Assembly: GCA_003439945.1 (NCBI GenBank) | Contig: QVRM01002429.1 | Location: forward strand, 62,001 to 126,000 | Direction of reading: 5' to 3' | DNA length: 64,000 nucleotides | Origin: Dermanyssus gallinae | Taxonomy: Eukaryota > Arthropoda > Arachnida > Mesostigmata > Dermanyssidae | Shown: piece by piece, positions 22,781 to 35,430 of the stretch | Position numbering within the stretch: position 1 is the first letter of the stretch | Layout of the letters: every line of letters starts with the position of its first letter | Made by a program: the position numbers and the translations under genes | Notes under the pieces: generated by a model | The model's database searches: none | What the model was told of the DNA's origin: nothing | What the model saw: only the letters and a program-made list of their open reading frames with translations

Positions 22781-25054
22781 TTGCCAGCCATACGGTGAAA
22801 CTTAATATGCGTAGACTGAAACTATAACTGATTCTCAAAAACCGCTTCTCCGAATTCGAAATACAACATGCATTGCGTCGCTGGAGCTACTTTTGTCGCC
22901 AGCCGTAATGTTTTTTAACCAAACAGAGCGTCCAAACGGTTACTCAGACAATTTAAGCAACGTAATAAGTCTGACTTGGAATCACAACAAGGTTTGCAGA
23001 AAAACATAACCGGCTCGTGCCTTTTCAGCGCAGATCGCCTAATTGTGTTTAGTCCGGCAATGCCACCGGCTTTGGGTATGCCGCAATATGACTGAACATC
23101 TGTGATAATTTGCGTACATGCGTAGGTAGACAACCGCAGAAGCTTCAATGGTGCAATTGCAGCAAACGAGTCTAGAAGAAATTTTAAAAAAAGAAGACAT
23201 TTAGTAGGTATAATTTTCTGCCTTTTAGGTAGTCAGTATTTTGTGCTCAGTGCGTTTGTTGAAGGAATCATATCAGTATTTTTCAAATTTGTGCCTGTTG
23301 GCATCGTCGTATTGAGTATCTGTTTCAATATCTGCCCGTCTGCCGCGCGTAAACCATATTATGCATAATGGGAGCTACTACTCGCGTTCCGAATTCAGAT
23401 ACCGTCTGTGTTTCACGTTGAGGGGCGTTTAGCATATAACCATGTCGCTTGAGATGATTGTTTAGAGCTTGATATGATGACATTTCGATAGAGATGCTGC
23501 CACATGACGCGTGATATTATGCTACTCCAAACTCGGTCTAGACAGTCCTTCAACTAGATATTCTTCTAGGAAATTCCAAAGTCGCAAGGGTGTGTGCAGA
23601 CGCTCAGCGCCTACATACAGCGCAAAGTATGTACGTGAAATCTACGTCTGTTTTTCTAGCCCAGTAATATTCAGAAATGTATGCATTATGTTACGTTTGT
23701 GTGCATTGCTATGTAACCAGTGGCAACTTATCTACAGGTTAGCGCGCTAAAATGGAGTACCGGACAATCAAGGGCGTTTCTTTAAGCGTAACTGGACGCG
23801 TTTGCGCTGACCTCGGGGATAAGCGCAGGCACGATACAGAGAGAGAGAAGAGACAGAGTGGCGCATAGAAACGTATACAAAGATGACATGCAGATATGTT
23901 GGCGAATAGCCCGGTGGTCGAAAAAGCGACCAGGCGGTCAATTGGCTCGCTGTATCGGCAAACACTCAGACAGCTGGCACAGAACTCCGCATCACGTACC
24001 GCGGCTCCCCAAGCATAGCAAAGTGCGCGTCATTGAGCACCCTACTCTCAGGTAGACTGGTGGGCGACCACGTCTTTGTCGTAAAGTACCAAACAACGGG
24101 AAATTCCCACAATGGAGAATGACTATGCAGTTTCGAATGGCGTCAAGCCACCGTTCGCCGACAGGAGGAAGAGGAGAAGTCGCCTATGCCCTATTGTTTC
24201 CGATACCCCTGTTATATGCGACTATTTTCTAGGAGGCGAAAAAAGTAGTCCTTAAGACAGTTGCACCCTTTTGTCAGATTGCGCAGTTGGGTATACAGAT
24301 GTCGGCGTACGCACAGATCTGTCTGCGTGTGTGTGTGTCACGAAGTTGTTCAACTGTAAAGGAAAGAGAATAGACTGACTCAAATAGCGACGGTGAGATT
24401 GAATCTTCTAAAGGATGGACCGCCAAAACACATGTGAGATGGAGATCATAAAAAAAGCGGAGAACATAAAATGCTCTGTAGGTGCGACGACAAATTGGGT
24501 TCTGCCACGCTACTAAACGATTCAGTGCGAAGTGGGATGGAGAGGTCAATCTGAATACTTCTTCGTGAAAACGACGACGGCCCTCACACAGAAATACGTT
24601 AGCTTCAAATCGTAGTAGAAAAAAACATGCGCTGATACAGGCATATAACGTGCTCGAGAAAAATCCCCTTTCTACAAAAGCACAAAAGCAAAAAGCGTGC
24701 ATTTGGACAAGTTTAAACAAAAGTTTTGATCCGCTTGCACTATTAAGTGTAATCTAATTTGTGTAAAAGTGTAAACTAAGTGCAATCTAAGAATTATATA
24801 TACGTTGATTCGACTGTGCCTGTCTGCATGCTAAAACAAGACATTCCGTGAGATTTTGTACTCGAAGTACTGTGCAATTGAGCAAAAGTGTTAAAACAAT
24901 TGGAATGTTCTAATGTAATAAATACTTGTTTCAAGTCCACTTTTGAAACACTAGCCTACGTCCAACTACGCTGCCTAACTACTTGGTCATATGCTGGTGG
25001 CGTAAAATCGGTGTATGTTGAGGTAAACGTCTATTTGTCATCCTTGCCTTGAAG
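22781..25054. other. Intronic DNA without recognised genes
   Basis: I scanned about 2.3 kb on both strands. The 148-codon minus frame at 24274-24720 has no recognisable domain and no conserved motif. I see no RNA gene. Confidence 0.4.
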
Positions 25055-25180
25055 CAATCAATAATATGTTTGCCTAGCGTGTAGTCAAAGAATCGCACAA
25101 CAAATTGCGGGCGTCATCGCCTACTTAGCCTCCTTCTACCCTTTATTCGGCAAATAAAAGCGCTTTCTATTCTATTCCTA
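25055..25180 (+). mobile_element. Severely truncated LINE copy (3' UTR only)
   Basis: This is the second copy of the 3'-end repeat at 21579-21710, without any coding part. It ends in the same CGGCAAATAAAAGCGC word and a TTCTATTCCTA tail, as expected for a 5'-truncated insertion of the same family. Confidence 0.8.
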
Positions 25181-25468
25181 TTTGCATCGACAAAATATAT
25201 CTGATACCATTTTATGTCCTATAACTAACGCAGCATCTTTGTCAATACAAATAAAACTAACTTTTATGGGAGAAAGCACGTTCCAAGCTTGTTTGCAGGT
25301 CCTGAGTGCTGTGTTTAGTAGGAGACGCTTGGCCACTAGAAAGGCGAAACCGTGGCAAAGGAGGTCTATCTGCAAGTTCTACAAATTGCGGCTAACCTCA
25401 GATAGACACCCATTCAAGCGATTGGCTATGCGTCTTTTCTAAAAAGATGGCACAATCGCTTAAATTGC

Positions 25469-25506
25469 AAACACGTTCTGCAATTCTTAGATTGCAGAAC
25501 GTGTTT
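25469..25506. repeat. Perfect 16-bp inverted repeat with 6-nt loop
   Basis: Arm AAACACGTTCTGCAAT (25469-25484) pairs perfectly with 25491-25506 across TCTTAG. It is too short for a normal pre-miRNA. It could be a fold-back or transposon remnant. Confidence 0.9.
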
Positions 25507-25989
25507 TTCATTAAATACTCGTAGATGCCTGACTGCCCATACATAGGGCCATTAGATTACTATGTATGAAGCATGATTGAGCGAAGGACTAGCAAACGTC
25601 GACATAACGACATCTATATTTACGTATCCTATTAAGTAGCATTAGATAAGTATATTTTAAGTAGATAACTATATTTTAAAATGGAGTTTTATGAGCGTTT
25701 AGGCCTGGAATCAAAGCGATGATACTATTAAAAGAACCAGGCACTATTGCGCCCCAATCTAAATTGAGAAACCTTGCGTAGGCATATATACAAGTTTATC
25801 ATAACCGTATCTACATATTTTAAGGTTTTAGAGGTAGAACTTAACAATCAATTTTTGACGCGTTCATAGCAACTGTTGTCATAAAAATGAGGAATGCAAA
25901 TTTAGTGCAATGACTGAAAAAAGAAGTAGACGCTTGCGCAAATCAAATCCGAGTTGGATCAAACTTAAGAGGCTCTGAATCAACTTTTA

Positions 25990-26740
25990 AACCCGTTTAC
26001 GATTGGTTAATGTCTTGAAACGTGGTCACAGTATTATAACGGACGAAGCGCGCCGCAAACGTCCAGTGGTTATCGTTACGCCAAAAATGGTTAAAAACAA
26101 AGTGTCACCGATTAGCAATCAAAAACACACACGAAACGAAATTTGCAACCGTGCTTGTCAGTGCATAAGCGCAATCCATAAGGATTTTGATTTGATTGCT
26201 GTGAATGGGACGTGGACTCGCCACTACATGCCCAAGTCGAAGCCGTCTGGTAAATGTGCGCCGACGAAAGCTGTTTTGTCGTCCAGAACGGTCATACCCG
26301 CTGTTTTTAGGATTTGCAAGGATTCGTCTCTATTGGCTACTAAAGAAGAATCAAAAAGGTCCAATGTATTTTACGTTTCTGCATCGCTTGTCCAAAAGAC
26401 TGCAAACGAAACGGCCAAGGTTATCGCACAAATGAAGTCTTATTTCACCATTCCAGAGCTTCGGCTCACAACTCCACAGTCGCCTGCATTGAAAAACTTG
26501 CGAAGATAAGTTTCGATTACTGCACGATCCACTTTATTCTCCTGATTTGGCCCCTAGTGACTCCTTGAGTTCCCAAACCTCACGGTTTGGCTCGGGGCAA
26601 GAAGACTTTCGTTCAACAAAGAGGCGCTGGCTTCCGTAGATGCGTATCTTGAACTTCTCGAGCTTTTCTATCTTTCGAAGACATCAATCGGTGGAACACC
26701 ATTGTGTGTATGTTGTTAGAGACTACACCGATACATAAGA
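25990..26740 (+). pseudogene. mariner transposase relic 1
   Basis: Starting near 25995, VYDWL leads after a frameshift into VLKRGHSIITDEARR and VIVTPKMVKN, the HTH and linker region of mariner transposases. AVNGTWTRHYMPKSK replaces the first catalytic block (normally DE-T/S-W), so the first Asp is lost. LYSPDLAPSDS at about 26531-26563 marks the D34D end of the DDE triad. A 168-codon frame survives (26003-26509), but the gene has several breaks. No terminal inverted repeats were recognised. Confidence 0.75.
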
Positions 26741-27400
26741 CATATTTTCCCCAAAAATAGTTGATTTGTATTTTAATTAGCAATTATTCGCGTAGCCTAC
26801 CAGATAGTAAGCAAACACCAAACTGTATCTTTTCCTATTACATTTGCTCCCTGTGTAATATTAAGCATTAGCGCATCTAGTAGTAGTATAATCTCGATAA
26901 GTAACCGCGTTACCGCCTAAATGACTGCACGCCATCCTGCACCACTGTGCTGAACGTCAGCAGTATAGCAACGCATCTATGCAAGGTTATTGCATGCTAT
27001 GTTCTGTCGAGTTCTGTCGGGTGTCCCATGTGTAGTAACACTAATACACCGTTTCGAAATCTCCTCCATCAGCAGAAAGAGCGGAAGTACTTGTGGTTTT
27101 AGTCGTGTCGCGGCTAAAAAAAAGTATCCTCACACTAGGCAAAAAATAAAGTTTTCTACTCGAGAACCTGGGGGTTCACAGGGGCCAGCCGGCCACTCTG
27201 TGTGTGTGTGTGTGTAGGGGGGGGTGGGGGGTATTCAGCCGTTTAGCCGTTTGGAGAAACGTTACGGGTGGACTGGCTGGTCTGGTTGTTCAGCCACCCT
27301 CTATTTCTGGCTTCTTCAATCAAGTATCCTGCGGGTGCACTGCTGCGTCAACCCATCTGCGTCAAAGCCCGTTGATTTGCTGTAGGCTGTATTTGCCCGA
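26741..27400. other. No gene; TG/G-rich simple sequence at the right
   Basis: Nothing coding was recognised. A (GT)9 run and a G-run occur at 27198-27231. Confidence 0.4.
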
Positions 27401-28179
27401 CGCGTGCGTCTTTCGTATCTCTCGCTCGGTACTCGCCGACTGACGCCGCCGCGCACGATGCCAACGAGGCCCGTTTCCATAGGCCCGTCGTAATCGTTGT
27501 CGTCGTCGTCGTCGTTGCTGAATGTTATCCATGCATGTCCCGCGCCCGCAGCCCGTAGCCCACAGCCTTGACTGACCACTGCACCAACTTGAACGACTCG
27601 GAGGGGCAATGGCCGTCACCAACATTGCCTCCGCTACCACAACCACAACCACCACAACCTCCAGCACCATTTCCGTTTCCGGTTAAAGTGCGATTATGAG
27701 TGGCCTGGCCAGCCGGCTCATGCCGAGGTCGCGCGATGACACGTTGGCCAAATCATTTAACTATGCGACGGTACTTTGTTTCAGGCAAAATGATCGTTCT
27801 ATTTCGCCGTTCCCCGTTGTCATCGCGTCTGGCTCAGATGTTCCTGCTTTTTGTTCTTATGGCTGGCTCTGCTGTGCTTCCACTAGTTCTGCACGGATTC
27901 AGTTAAAAGGCTGCCGCAACTGGTATGTTGTTGTTAATGTGGATGTTGTTGGTGTTGTTTTGCTGCTACGGCTGTTAATGTTGTTGTTGCTGCCGCTACT
28001 GCTGGTTGTTGTTGTTGGTTGTTGGCGTTGTTGTTGTTGTTGTGCTGCTGCTGTTGTTGGCGTTGTTGCTAGTTTGAGTGTGATCTCATCCTATTACCAT
28101 GAGCATATGCTGGTAGTATCATCTACGCTCGGATTTGTATGATATTAAAGTAATCACTATCATACAATTGCAGCTGTTG

Positions 28180-28200
28180 CAGCAGCAGCAGCAGCAGCAA
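28180..28200 (+). repeat. (CAG)6-7 run
   Basis: This is a short, nearly perfect CAG run. The Gln-rich frame over it has no further coding support. Confidence 0.85.
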
Positions 28201-29345
28201 CGGCGCCAATGTGCCGCGGTTACGGCGGATCACGGTTGCGCGCTGGGCCTTGATAATAGCGCTGACGATTTTAGTAAAGGAATGATGAGAACAGTGATGA
28301 GGTTGAGCAATAAAGGCGCTTCCTGCATCTCGTCGTGGTCTTCTCACTCTGTGCTTGGCTGACAACATAATTGGCGGCAATAATTAGCTACGGGCTTCCG
28401 GATTGTTGGCTTTGTTGGTTCACTCGCTGATAAGATGGAGTCAGTCAGTACAGTATATATAGGGGAGGTGGTTTCCCGCAACGCTACCTCATCTGAACGT
28501 TGACCACCATCCGTCTGATGACTTAGAGTTCGTTTCTGTGAGAGTGCGCTCGGAATTGGCCCGCTATAGGTACTACAATCAAACGTTCGGTGCATGTGAC
28601 AGAGGGGGGCTAGCCGCAATAATGTACGTGGGAAAATCGCTCCTTCGTCAGGTGGTTAACGATTGTATGGAATGGTCTTGACTGTCTATTTAGTCTTTCC
28701 TTGCTCCATCAAGCGTACTCGTCCACCTACACAATTCCTACCCGTACGCGATAGGCTAATTCGACGAATAGGCAATGTGTACTTGACCGGTATGCTCCTT
28801 GACTTCGTTGGTTACATACACTATGGATTGGCTATGCGGGCTCAATGTCAAACAATAGGTTAATCAACTTATGATACCCAGCTAACAATTATAAACTACC
28901 CGCAAACGTTGGCAATGGTCTGGACTCCTCTCTGCACCAGTAGTATATGTAATAGATTGTACAAGTGGCCTATGATGTTTATATAATTTCCTACTTCTGC
29001 TTATTTAGAAGCATTGGCGGCAAGCAGCGTAACTCTATCCAGTCAGTTTACTTTCAGTGTATGCCTTCTGGCCGAGACAATATTATGCGCACCTACCTAC
29101 CTATGGCAGTTAGGTTTGTCTGAATAGATGTCTGCTTTTTTTCACTGAAGGAGACGAATGACTAAACACTAGATTAAGTACTTTCTCGTTTTGGTAATTT
29201 AATAATGCATAAAATGTAATAATCCCCATCTTCTGTGTGCCTGAATAAAGGCGTTGTTACGCTTAATAATTATATAAAGTGAATTTAAGAAAGTTTGTTA
29301 GAAGCGGCAGTATTGCGTACCCCTAAAACAGGCTCTTTACGCCTT

Positions 29346-29348
<3 letters not shown>

Positions 29349-29378
<30 letters not shown>
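29349..29378. repeat. (AT)15 microsatellite
   Basis: This is a perfect dinucleotide run of 30 bp. Confidence 0.95.
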
Positions 29379-29380
<2 letters not shown>

Positions 29381-31339
29381 TGCTAAGGATTTTCTTGTAC
29401 AGTTAGGAATAACGGGTTGGCCAGGTATCCAGAGATCCACATCGTCTCACAGAGGAGTGATAGAGCATGCGTGTGGCCCGTGAGTGTAGTCATGAGCACT
29501 CGAAATAAATGTAATAAGTTTGAGATGGCCCAATTTAAGTGCGCCCGTTTATCCGTATAAAACAAAATATGATCTATTTTAGAACAGAACGTGTATATTA
29601 CATGAAAAAATGAACATTTCTGCTATTTTTAGTACGTGTTTCTGCGTACGTTTCTGCATTTTTTTGGTGGATGTGTACATCTTTCAGCCCGGCTACGACA
29701 AACTGTGTGAAAGCTTGCTATAGAACTAAAAACGTATTTCGTTGCTGTTTTCAACATGTCGAGACTACACGCTAATTTGATTGATTTGCGTTGAGCATCA
29801 GCAAAGAGAACGGGGTCTTCTTGCTTACAGGAAAACACAGATCAATTTGTGGAATGTATTCTTCATCGTCGCCGTCGTTGTCATTGAAGTGCGCTAGCTG
29901 GGCTCTTCTACTTGTTCTCGTCGCTGAGTTGGCAGTTATCTCGGCGCTGACTTGACGAGGTTGCAGGTTTGACCGGCAGACACGCTACATTGCTGGCTAG
30001 CTAACGACAACGACAAGAAGCATGGAAGCTGACCGATGTACCGCCACCCGCATCTGAATAGACTCTCGAATATCGTACGAGTGCAGTGCTTGGCGATGCG
30101 ATCGCGATGGCTCAAGGAGCAGCGGCGGCGCGGGCGGGTCGGGGTGGCGTCTGGGCGTCGAAGGCCACCAGTAGCGTGGCGTCCGTAGAGCAACGATCCG
30201 GTTACTAAAGTGACTTCGGTCGGCCCGACGTTCCGCTGCTCTCACGTCGTCCAACAATCTCAGCCATCGGCCGATTCAGGCAGGAGGAAACGAAAGAAGC
30301 GGCAACAATCCATGTGATAGCCTGCCTGTTGTTATTCGCTTGCTGGCTGGCTGCTGTCGTTTTGCCGCTGCCGCAAGCTTTGTCGCCCGTACGCCAGCAA
30401 GAGGAGTCCCCAAGGATCGTGATTACCCATACGACGCTACTAGATGCTGTGTACCGTCTACCGTATCCAAGTCAAGTTTGTGTATTGTCTTCGCATGGGA
30501 CATGGTCAGCGCTTGTCCCCCCCCCCCCCCGACCCCCCTGGAATCCTCTCTTTTTCCTCTTTTGCCCTGTTCCAAAACCCCTGCTTCTGTTTCTTCTCAC
30601 CCTCTCGATGTCTCCCTTTTATTATTCCCCGTTCTATCTCTCCCGTCTATATGCCGTCCTCCAGTATACCTTACCCCTATATGCCGTCTTCCCGTATACC
30701 TCACCCCTATATGCCGTGTCTAAGTTCTCCCGGCCGGTTGCGCTCTGACTGTACGAAAGTCTCTCGCAAGCCGCACAGTCGCGACGCTGCCCCGCTGCCC
30801 CGAAGCATGTCTGTCTTATCGGGTATCGGGGCAACAACAACAACAACAAGTAGGCGCCGACCTGTCGGACCAAACCCCGTCGTAGCGTCGCCATCACACC
30901 GGCGACATGAAGGCGTCCAGCGCCCACCTACGGTGACGTGTACTCTACTGAGAGAGAGCGAAAAAGAAAAGGAAAGAGGGAAAAAGGAAAATGGCACTGA
31001 TTACTGGTTGCAGTGGTAGCGGCAATGGCGGCTAAGAATGGAACGTATATGGATTGACGGAACAGGCGGTAGCGGGCTGAAGCGGACGGAACAGCGGTAG
31101 ACGCAGCACCGACAGGGATGGATGGAGGGAAAACGGCGATGACGACGACGACGACTGACTCCAGACGACGGCGATGAGCCAATGTCGAGCACACACTATG
31201 TACAGGGCATCAGCACCAACGAGATCGGCCTATGTTTCCTTCCGTTTGCCTCCTTTGTGGTGCTCGTTCTCGATCACTCCGACGCCCGGGCATGGCCCAG
31301 CAACAGCCGCAGCAGTAGCCCAGCCTCTTTGATTAGCAG

Positions 31340-31600
31340 CGTTGCACAGGTAGGTAGATAGGTAGAAGTCTAGCCGCTAGAGGCAATAGAAGCAGCAGCA
31401 GCAGTATCTCCATCACCACCAGCAGGGACGGCGATGGCAACAGCGTGACCGAGGAGCGGTGAAGGGATGGATGGACGGCTGAAGGGACAAATGTCCATTG
31501 GAGAGACGGTCTGCCGATTGACCGACAGATAGATATACACACAGATAGATAGATATACATACATACAGACAGACAGACAGGCAGGCACCGTACTTACTCG
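31340..31600. repeat. Tetranucleotide-rich tract (GATA, GGTA, CAGA, CATA)
   Basis: Several short runs of related four-base units follow one another, including GATAGATA and CAGACAGACAGACAG near 31530-31582. This is compound microsatellite DNA. Confidence 0.8.
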
Positions 31601-32479
31601 TACAGGTAGTTGTCAGGAAAGCAAGTACGTACGAAGTCGTCAGACAGGCGTCAGGTAGGTTGTAGACGTTATGGCGGCAACGCAGGCTCGGCACAATGAT
31701 CAACTGTCATTGTTGTTGGCATCGTCGTCATTGTCGTCGGTCGTTATCTGCGATCTACCACCGTCATTCTGCCAAAAGGCCAGGCTGCCAACGCCGCCGC
31801 AACTTGGTCGGTCGCCGAGGACTTGGCTGAGCGTTGCGGCTGTTGCTGCTGCTGCTGCTCTATTGGCGGATTTATCACCAACGGAGCCAATCCTGCTGAT
31901 GCTGATGTTGATGTTGCAGTGTCTCAGTCGCTCTGGCAGCAGCCGTGTTAGCGCTGCCGGCGCCTCCTGCGTGGGGTGGGTGGTAGTGGAGCATCAATTG
32001 CGATCAATTGCGCTGCTTGCTAAAAGCACATAGGCCAAGGGGGCGATCAAGGGGCCTTGTTGGATGACTCAGCCCCGTGCCCGTCCGCCGGGGCGGTGAA
32101 GCCTCGTTCGTTGGTTGTTTGGTTTCTTGGCTGACTGGGGCTGGATAGCCCGTGGCGCCCCTCAGCCGCCCGCCTGCCACGGCCAGGGGTGCGCTAGCCA
32201 GCCCCAGTCGTGTCTTTTTCCTCCGGACCGCTCCGGGGCTGCCTCCCCCGAGGTCCTAAAGATCTGGGAAATTTCCCTGCCACACTGCGCCCCCCCCCCT
32301 TCCCCGAAAAAGCAAGCAGCGACGGACAAGGAAACGACGCTCCTACGGGAGTTGCGAAGGCATTGCAGGATCCTACGAGTCGTCGGGCCGCCGCCGCCAG
32401 CTGGCTGAGCTCAGCGGAAGTCACGGGGGACCGAAGGACGCTGCTGGTCGGTCTTCGGTAATGCTTAGCCGGTCATGCT

Positions 32480-32625
32480 TTGCTGTGGTTGTTGTTGTGG
32501 TTGTGATTGTTGTTGCTGTTGTTGTTTCCGTTGTTGTTGCTGCTTTGATGGTTGTTATTGTTGCCATTGTCATTGTTCTTCGTTGTTACTACTGTTGTTG
32601 TTGATGTTGACGTGGTTGTTGCTGC
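32480..32625 (+). repeat. Imperfect (GTT/GCT)n tract
   Basis: This is a triplet-rich low-complexity tract about 145 bp long. It encodes Cys- and Leu-rich chance peptides only. Confidence 0.8.
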
Positions 32626-32696
32626 TGCTATCACTTGACCGCCCTAAGCGGTCACGGCATTTCCATTGAATCTCAGTCATAGACCAACAATAAGCC

Positions 32697-32699
<3 letters not shown>

Positions 32700-32734
<35 letters not shown>
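32700..32734. repeat. (TA)17 microsatellite
   Basis: This is a perfect TA run of 35 bp. Confidence 0.95.
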
Positions 32735-32735
<1 letters not shown>

Positions 32736-34183
32736 GTGGCGTGTACTTGCTATAGTTTAATATAGCTATCAAATGACATATGACTGAGTTGGTATATTTT
32801 ACTTAATATGATCATGATACTTTAGGGGAATACTTTAAGATTGCGTTTAAATTATTTCGGATGAATATACATACATATATACCAATATATCGGTAGAATA
32901 AGGTTATTGTCCAATAATATAACGGTATATATATATATACGCCGGTAATATAACGGTTATGGTAAATCAATATTTTCGATTCCGATTCTCGCTACATTGA
33001 TTTTTATTGCAGTGGGGCATTTCGTAGTCTATCTTTTGTTGTAAGCGCTGCTGGTATCATTGTTGCTTCGTGGTTTCTTTAGCTTACAGGCCTATATTAG
33101 TTCCTTGCTATGTCATTGCCTAGTTCGGATAAATTTACTGCAACATCTAGGGCGGTGCAGACAAAACGGGCCAGAACACAATGACGTTTATCGGTTTATT
33201 GTTATTAATGTTAGTATTATTATTATTATTATTGGTAAACTTATTACCATCAACAGCATCATGATTATCATTAATGAGGCAGTGCGATCATGATCACCGT
33301 GCTGGCAATCATTATCGCCGTTGCATTGCAAGTGTCACCGAACTGAACTGTCTCCAGCAACCCCCGATGCTCTGATCATCGGGAGTTTCTGCGCCGGCTA
33401 GACGGCTCCTTTCGTCGAGTTCTCTTCATCCGAGGGTCATGAGCCCTTCAGGAGAGCCCCCTCACTCTTTCTCTCGATCCCTCTCTCCCTGTCTGTCTCT
33501 TCCTTTCGCTCCCGACCTATCCCTCCATCTATCGACTGTCAGCAGGCAGGCCTTCCCCTGCCTGCTATCCCTCAGCCCCAAACTAACTCGATTAAGCAGA
33601 GTGGCAGCGCGGAGGGGGGGGGGAGTGGAGGCGAAGACGTAGGAAAACGAATGTTTCTTCGCTTGTTCATGTCAATGCGCGTCTGGGGGGCGCAGACTTC
33701 TTCGTAGCGACTCCCGCCGCTTCCGCCGACGGTACTGCAGCGGCAGCATTGAGTGAACGCAGGAGCCGACGGACGGAGCCGAACAGCGGCCGCGGCCAAG
33801 TGCAGTGAGAGGGGCAGCGGCAGCAGATCCAGGCAGCCAGGCGAACGCCCGAACGAACAAGTAAGTGCGGAACTGAATGGATGGGCACACATCTCTGAAA
33901 CACACACAGACCCGTCGAGACACAGAGTCGTTGTCGGCAACGGCAGCGGCTGCGACAACCACCACCACCCCACAACCACCCCACCCGTCGAGATCCGAGA
34001 CAAATGGACGCGACAACGTGGCGCCAGAGCTGTTTCGACGGCATGCTTCAAAGGGAGTACGGCGATTGGTGGACGGATGTACCACGGAAGAACCACCACG
34101 GTCATTATCAAGAGTTGCTGTCTCTGAGTTCATACTCATTACTTATTACTACATTGAAGCTGTGGTGGTTAACTTTGGACTGC

Positions 34184-34185
<2 letters not shown>

Positions 34186-34226
<41 letters not shown>

Positions 34227-34245
34227 AAAGAGAGAGAGAGGGGGA
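34186..34245. repeat. (TA)n followed by (AG)n
   Basis: This compound microsatellite has TA to about 34223, then AAGAAAGAGAGAG to about 34243. Confidence 0.95.
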
Positions 34246-34390
34246 TAGAGAAAGACGGGCGTAAGCCCTTTTTGCTATATACCTCTTAATTGTCACAATT
34301 GTTGGAAATATGTAATTATGGAAATTTAAGACTCACTATAATGAATGATGGTTAGATTGCCATCCGGAGAATACGCACTCATTGTGAAAA

Positions 34391-34412
34391 ATATATTTAT
34401 ATATGATATATA

Positions 34413-34460
<48 letters not shown>

Positions 34461-34495
34461 TATATATATATACATATAAATATATATATATGTAC

Positions 34496-34586
<91 letters not shown>

Positions 34587-34600
34587 TTATGTATATGCAT
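34391..34600. repeat. Long interrupted (TA)n microsatellite
   Basis: About 210 bp of TA with occasional TTTA, ACA and GAA interruptions. Tyr-Ile frames over it are artefacts. Confidence 0.95.
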
Positions 34601-35379
34601 TTACTCTGCACAAACATAGGCTAAGTCTCTTGAGTTGCCCTTTATGCATGGCCAAGCCTTTCTACGGATGTTTAAAACATAACTTTTGCTTAAACCATTA
34701 GCGCAAAGCGCAGCGGTAGCGTATATTTTCTACCGTAAAGTAAAGGTCTTAGGCACTATTACGTCATATAGAAGCATTCCTTTAACTAACAAACTCTCTA
34801 AGTAGGTCTACTCCTACACTTCATATGTTTGTCACTAGTTCACCGTGTTTACACTTATACACTTTGAAGATCGCTATAAATCTGTCCCACAGACAGAAAC
34901 TGTTGCATATTCCACTGAAGTACTTGGCCTTGTTTGCAATTTAAATTGCAATTGAATCTGCAAAATACACACATTTTGAATAGACTATTTTTACATAGAA
35001 ATTAGGACTCTTTTAAAGGCGTTGTAAGACGTGTTCCCGGGTGTTCTCGTTGATAGTGCTTCATTTTTCTGACCTCCACCAAAGCGGGCGTCTAGTCACT
35101 CATAGTAGTACCCGGCGAATCGATTCCATTATCATCGTGGGTTCGTTTTGAATCTTTAGGGTTATTTTTAGGTCACTGCAATATTTAAACATATTAGCCT
35201 TAACATATTTGCTCATGCCACACAGCCAAATTGAAGCCCGAGTTTAAAACCAATCTAAGGCTTGTTATCAATGTGTTTCCTACATATCGGTAGTATGCAA
35301 GTGATTAATAATAATAATAATATTAAATGCATGTAATGCTTATGTTACAAATGTTTATTATAAGACATTTTTTTGCGGG

Positions 35380-35381
<2 letters not shown>
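34601..35381. other. No feature seen
   Basis: This is AT-rich intronic DNA with a small ATA run near 35308-35322. No coding or repeat family was recognised. Confidence 0.4.

Positions 35382-35425
<44 letters not shown>
35382..35425. repeat. (TA)n microsatellite
   Basis: This is a near-perfect TA run of 44 bp. Confidence 0.95.

Positions 35426-35430
<5 letters not shown>

Noticed and set aside
24274..24720. 148-codon minus frame as a gene
   Set aside because: No recognisable domain, no splice or repeat relation; likely a chance frame.
27696..28142. 148-codon Val/Leu/Cys-rich frame
   Set aside because: It lies over an imperfect GTT/CTG tract, with no conserved domain and no splice context.
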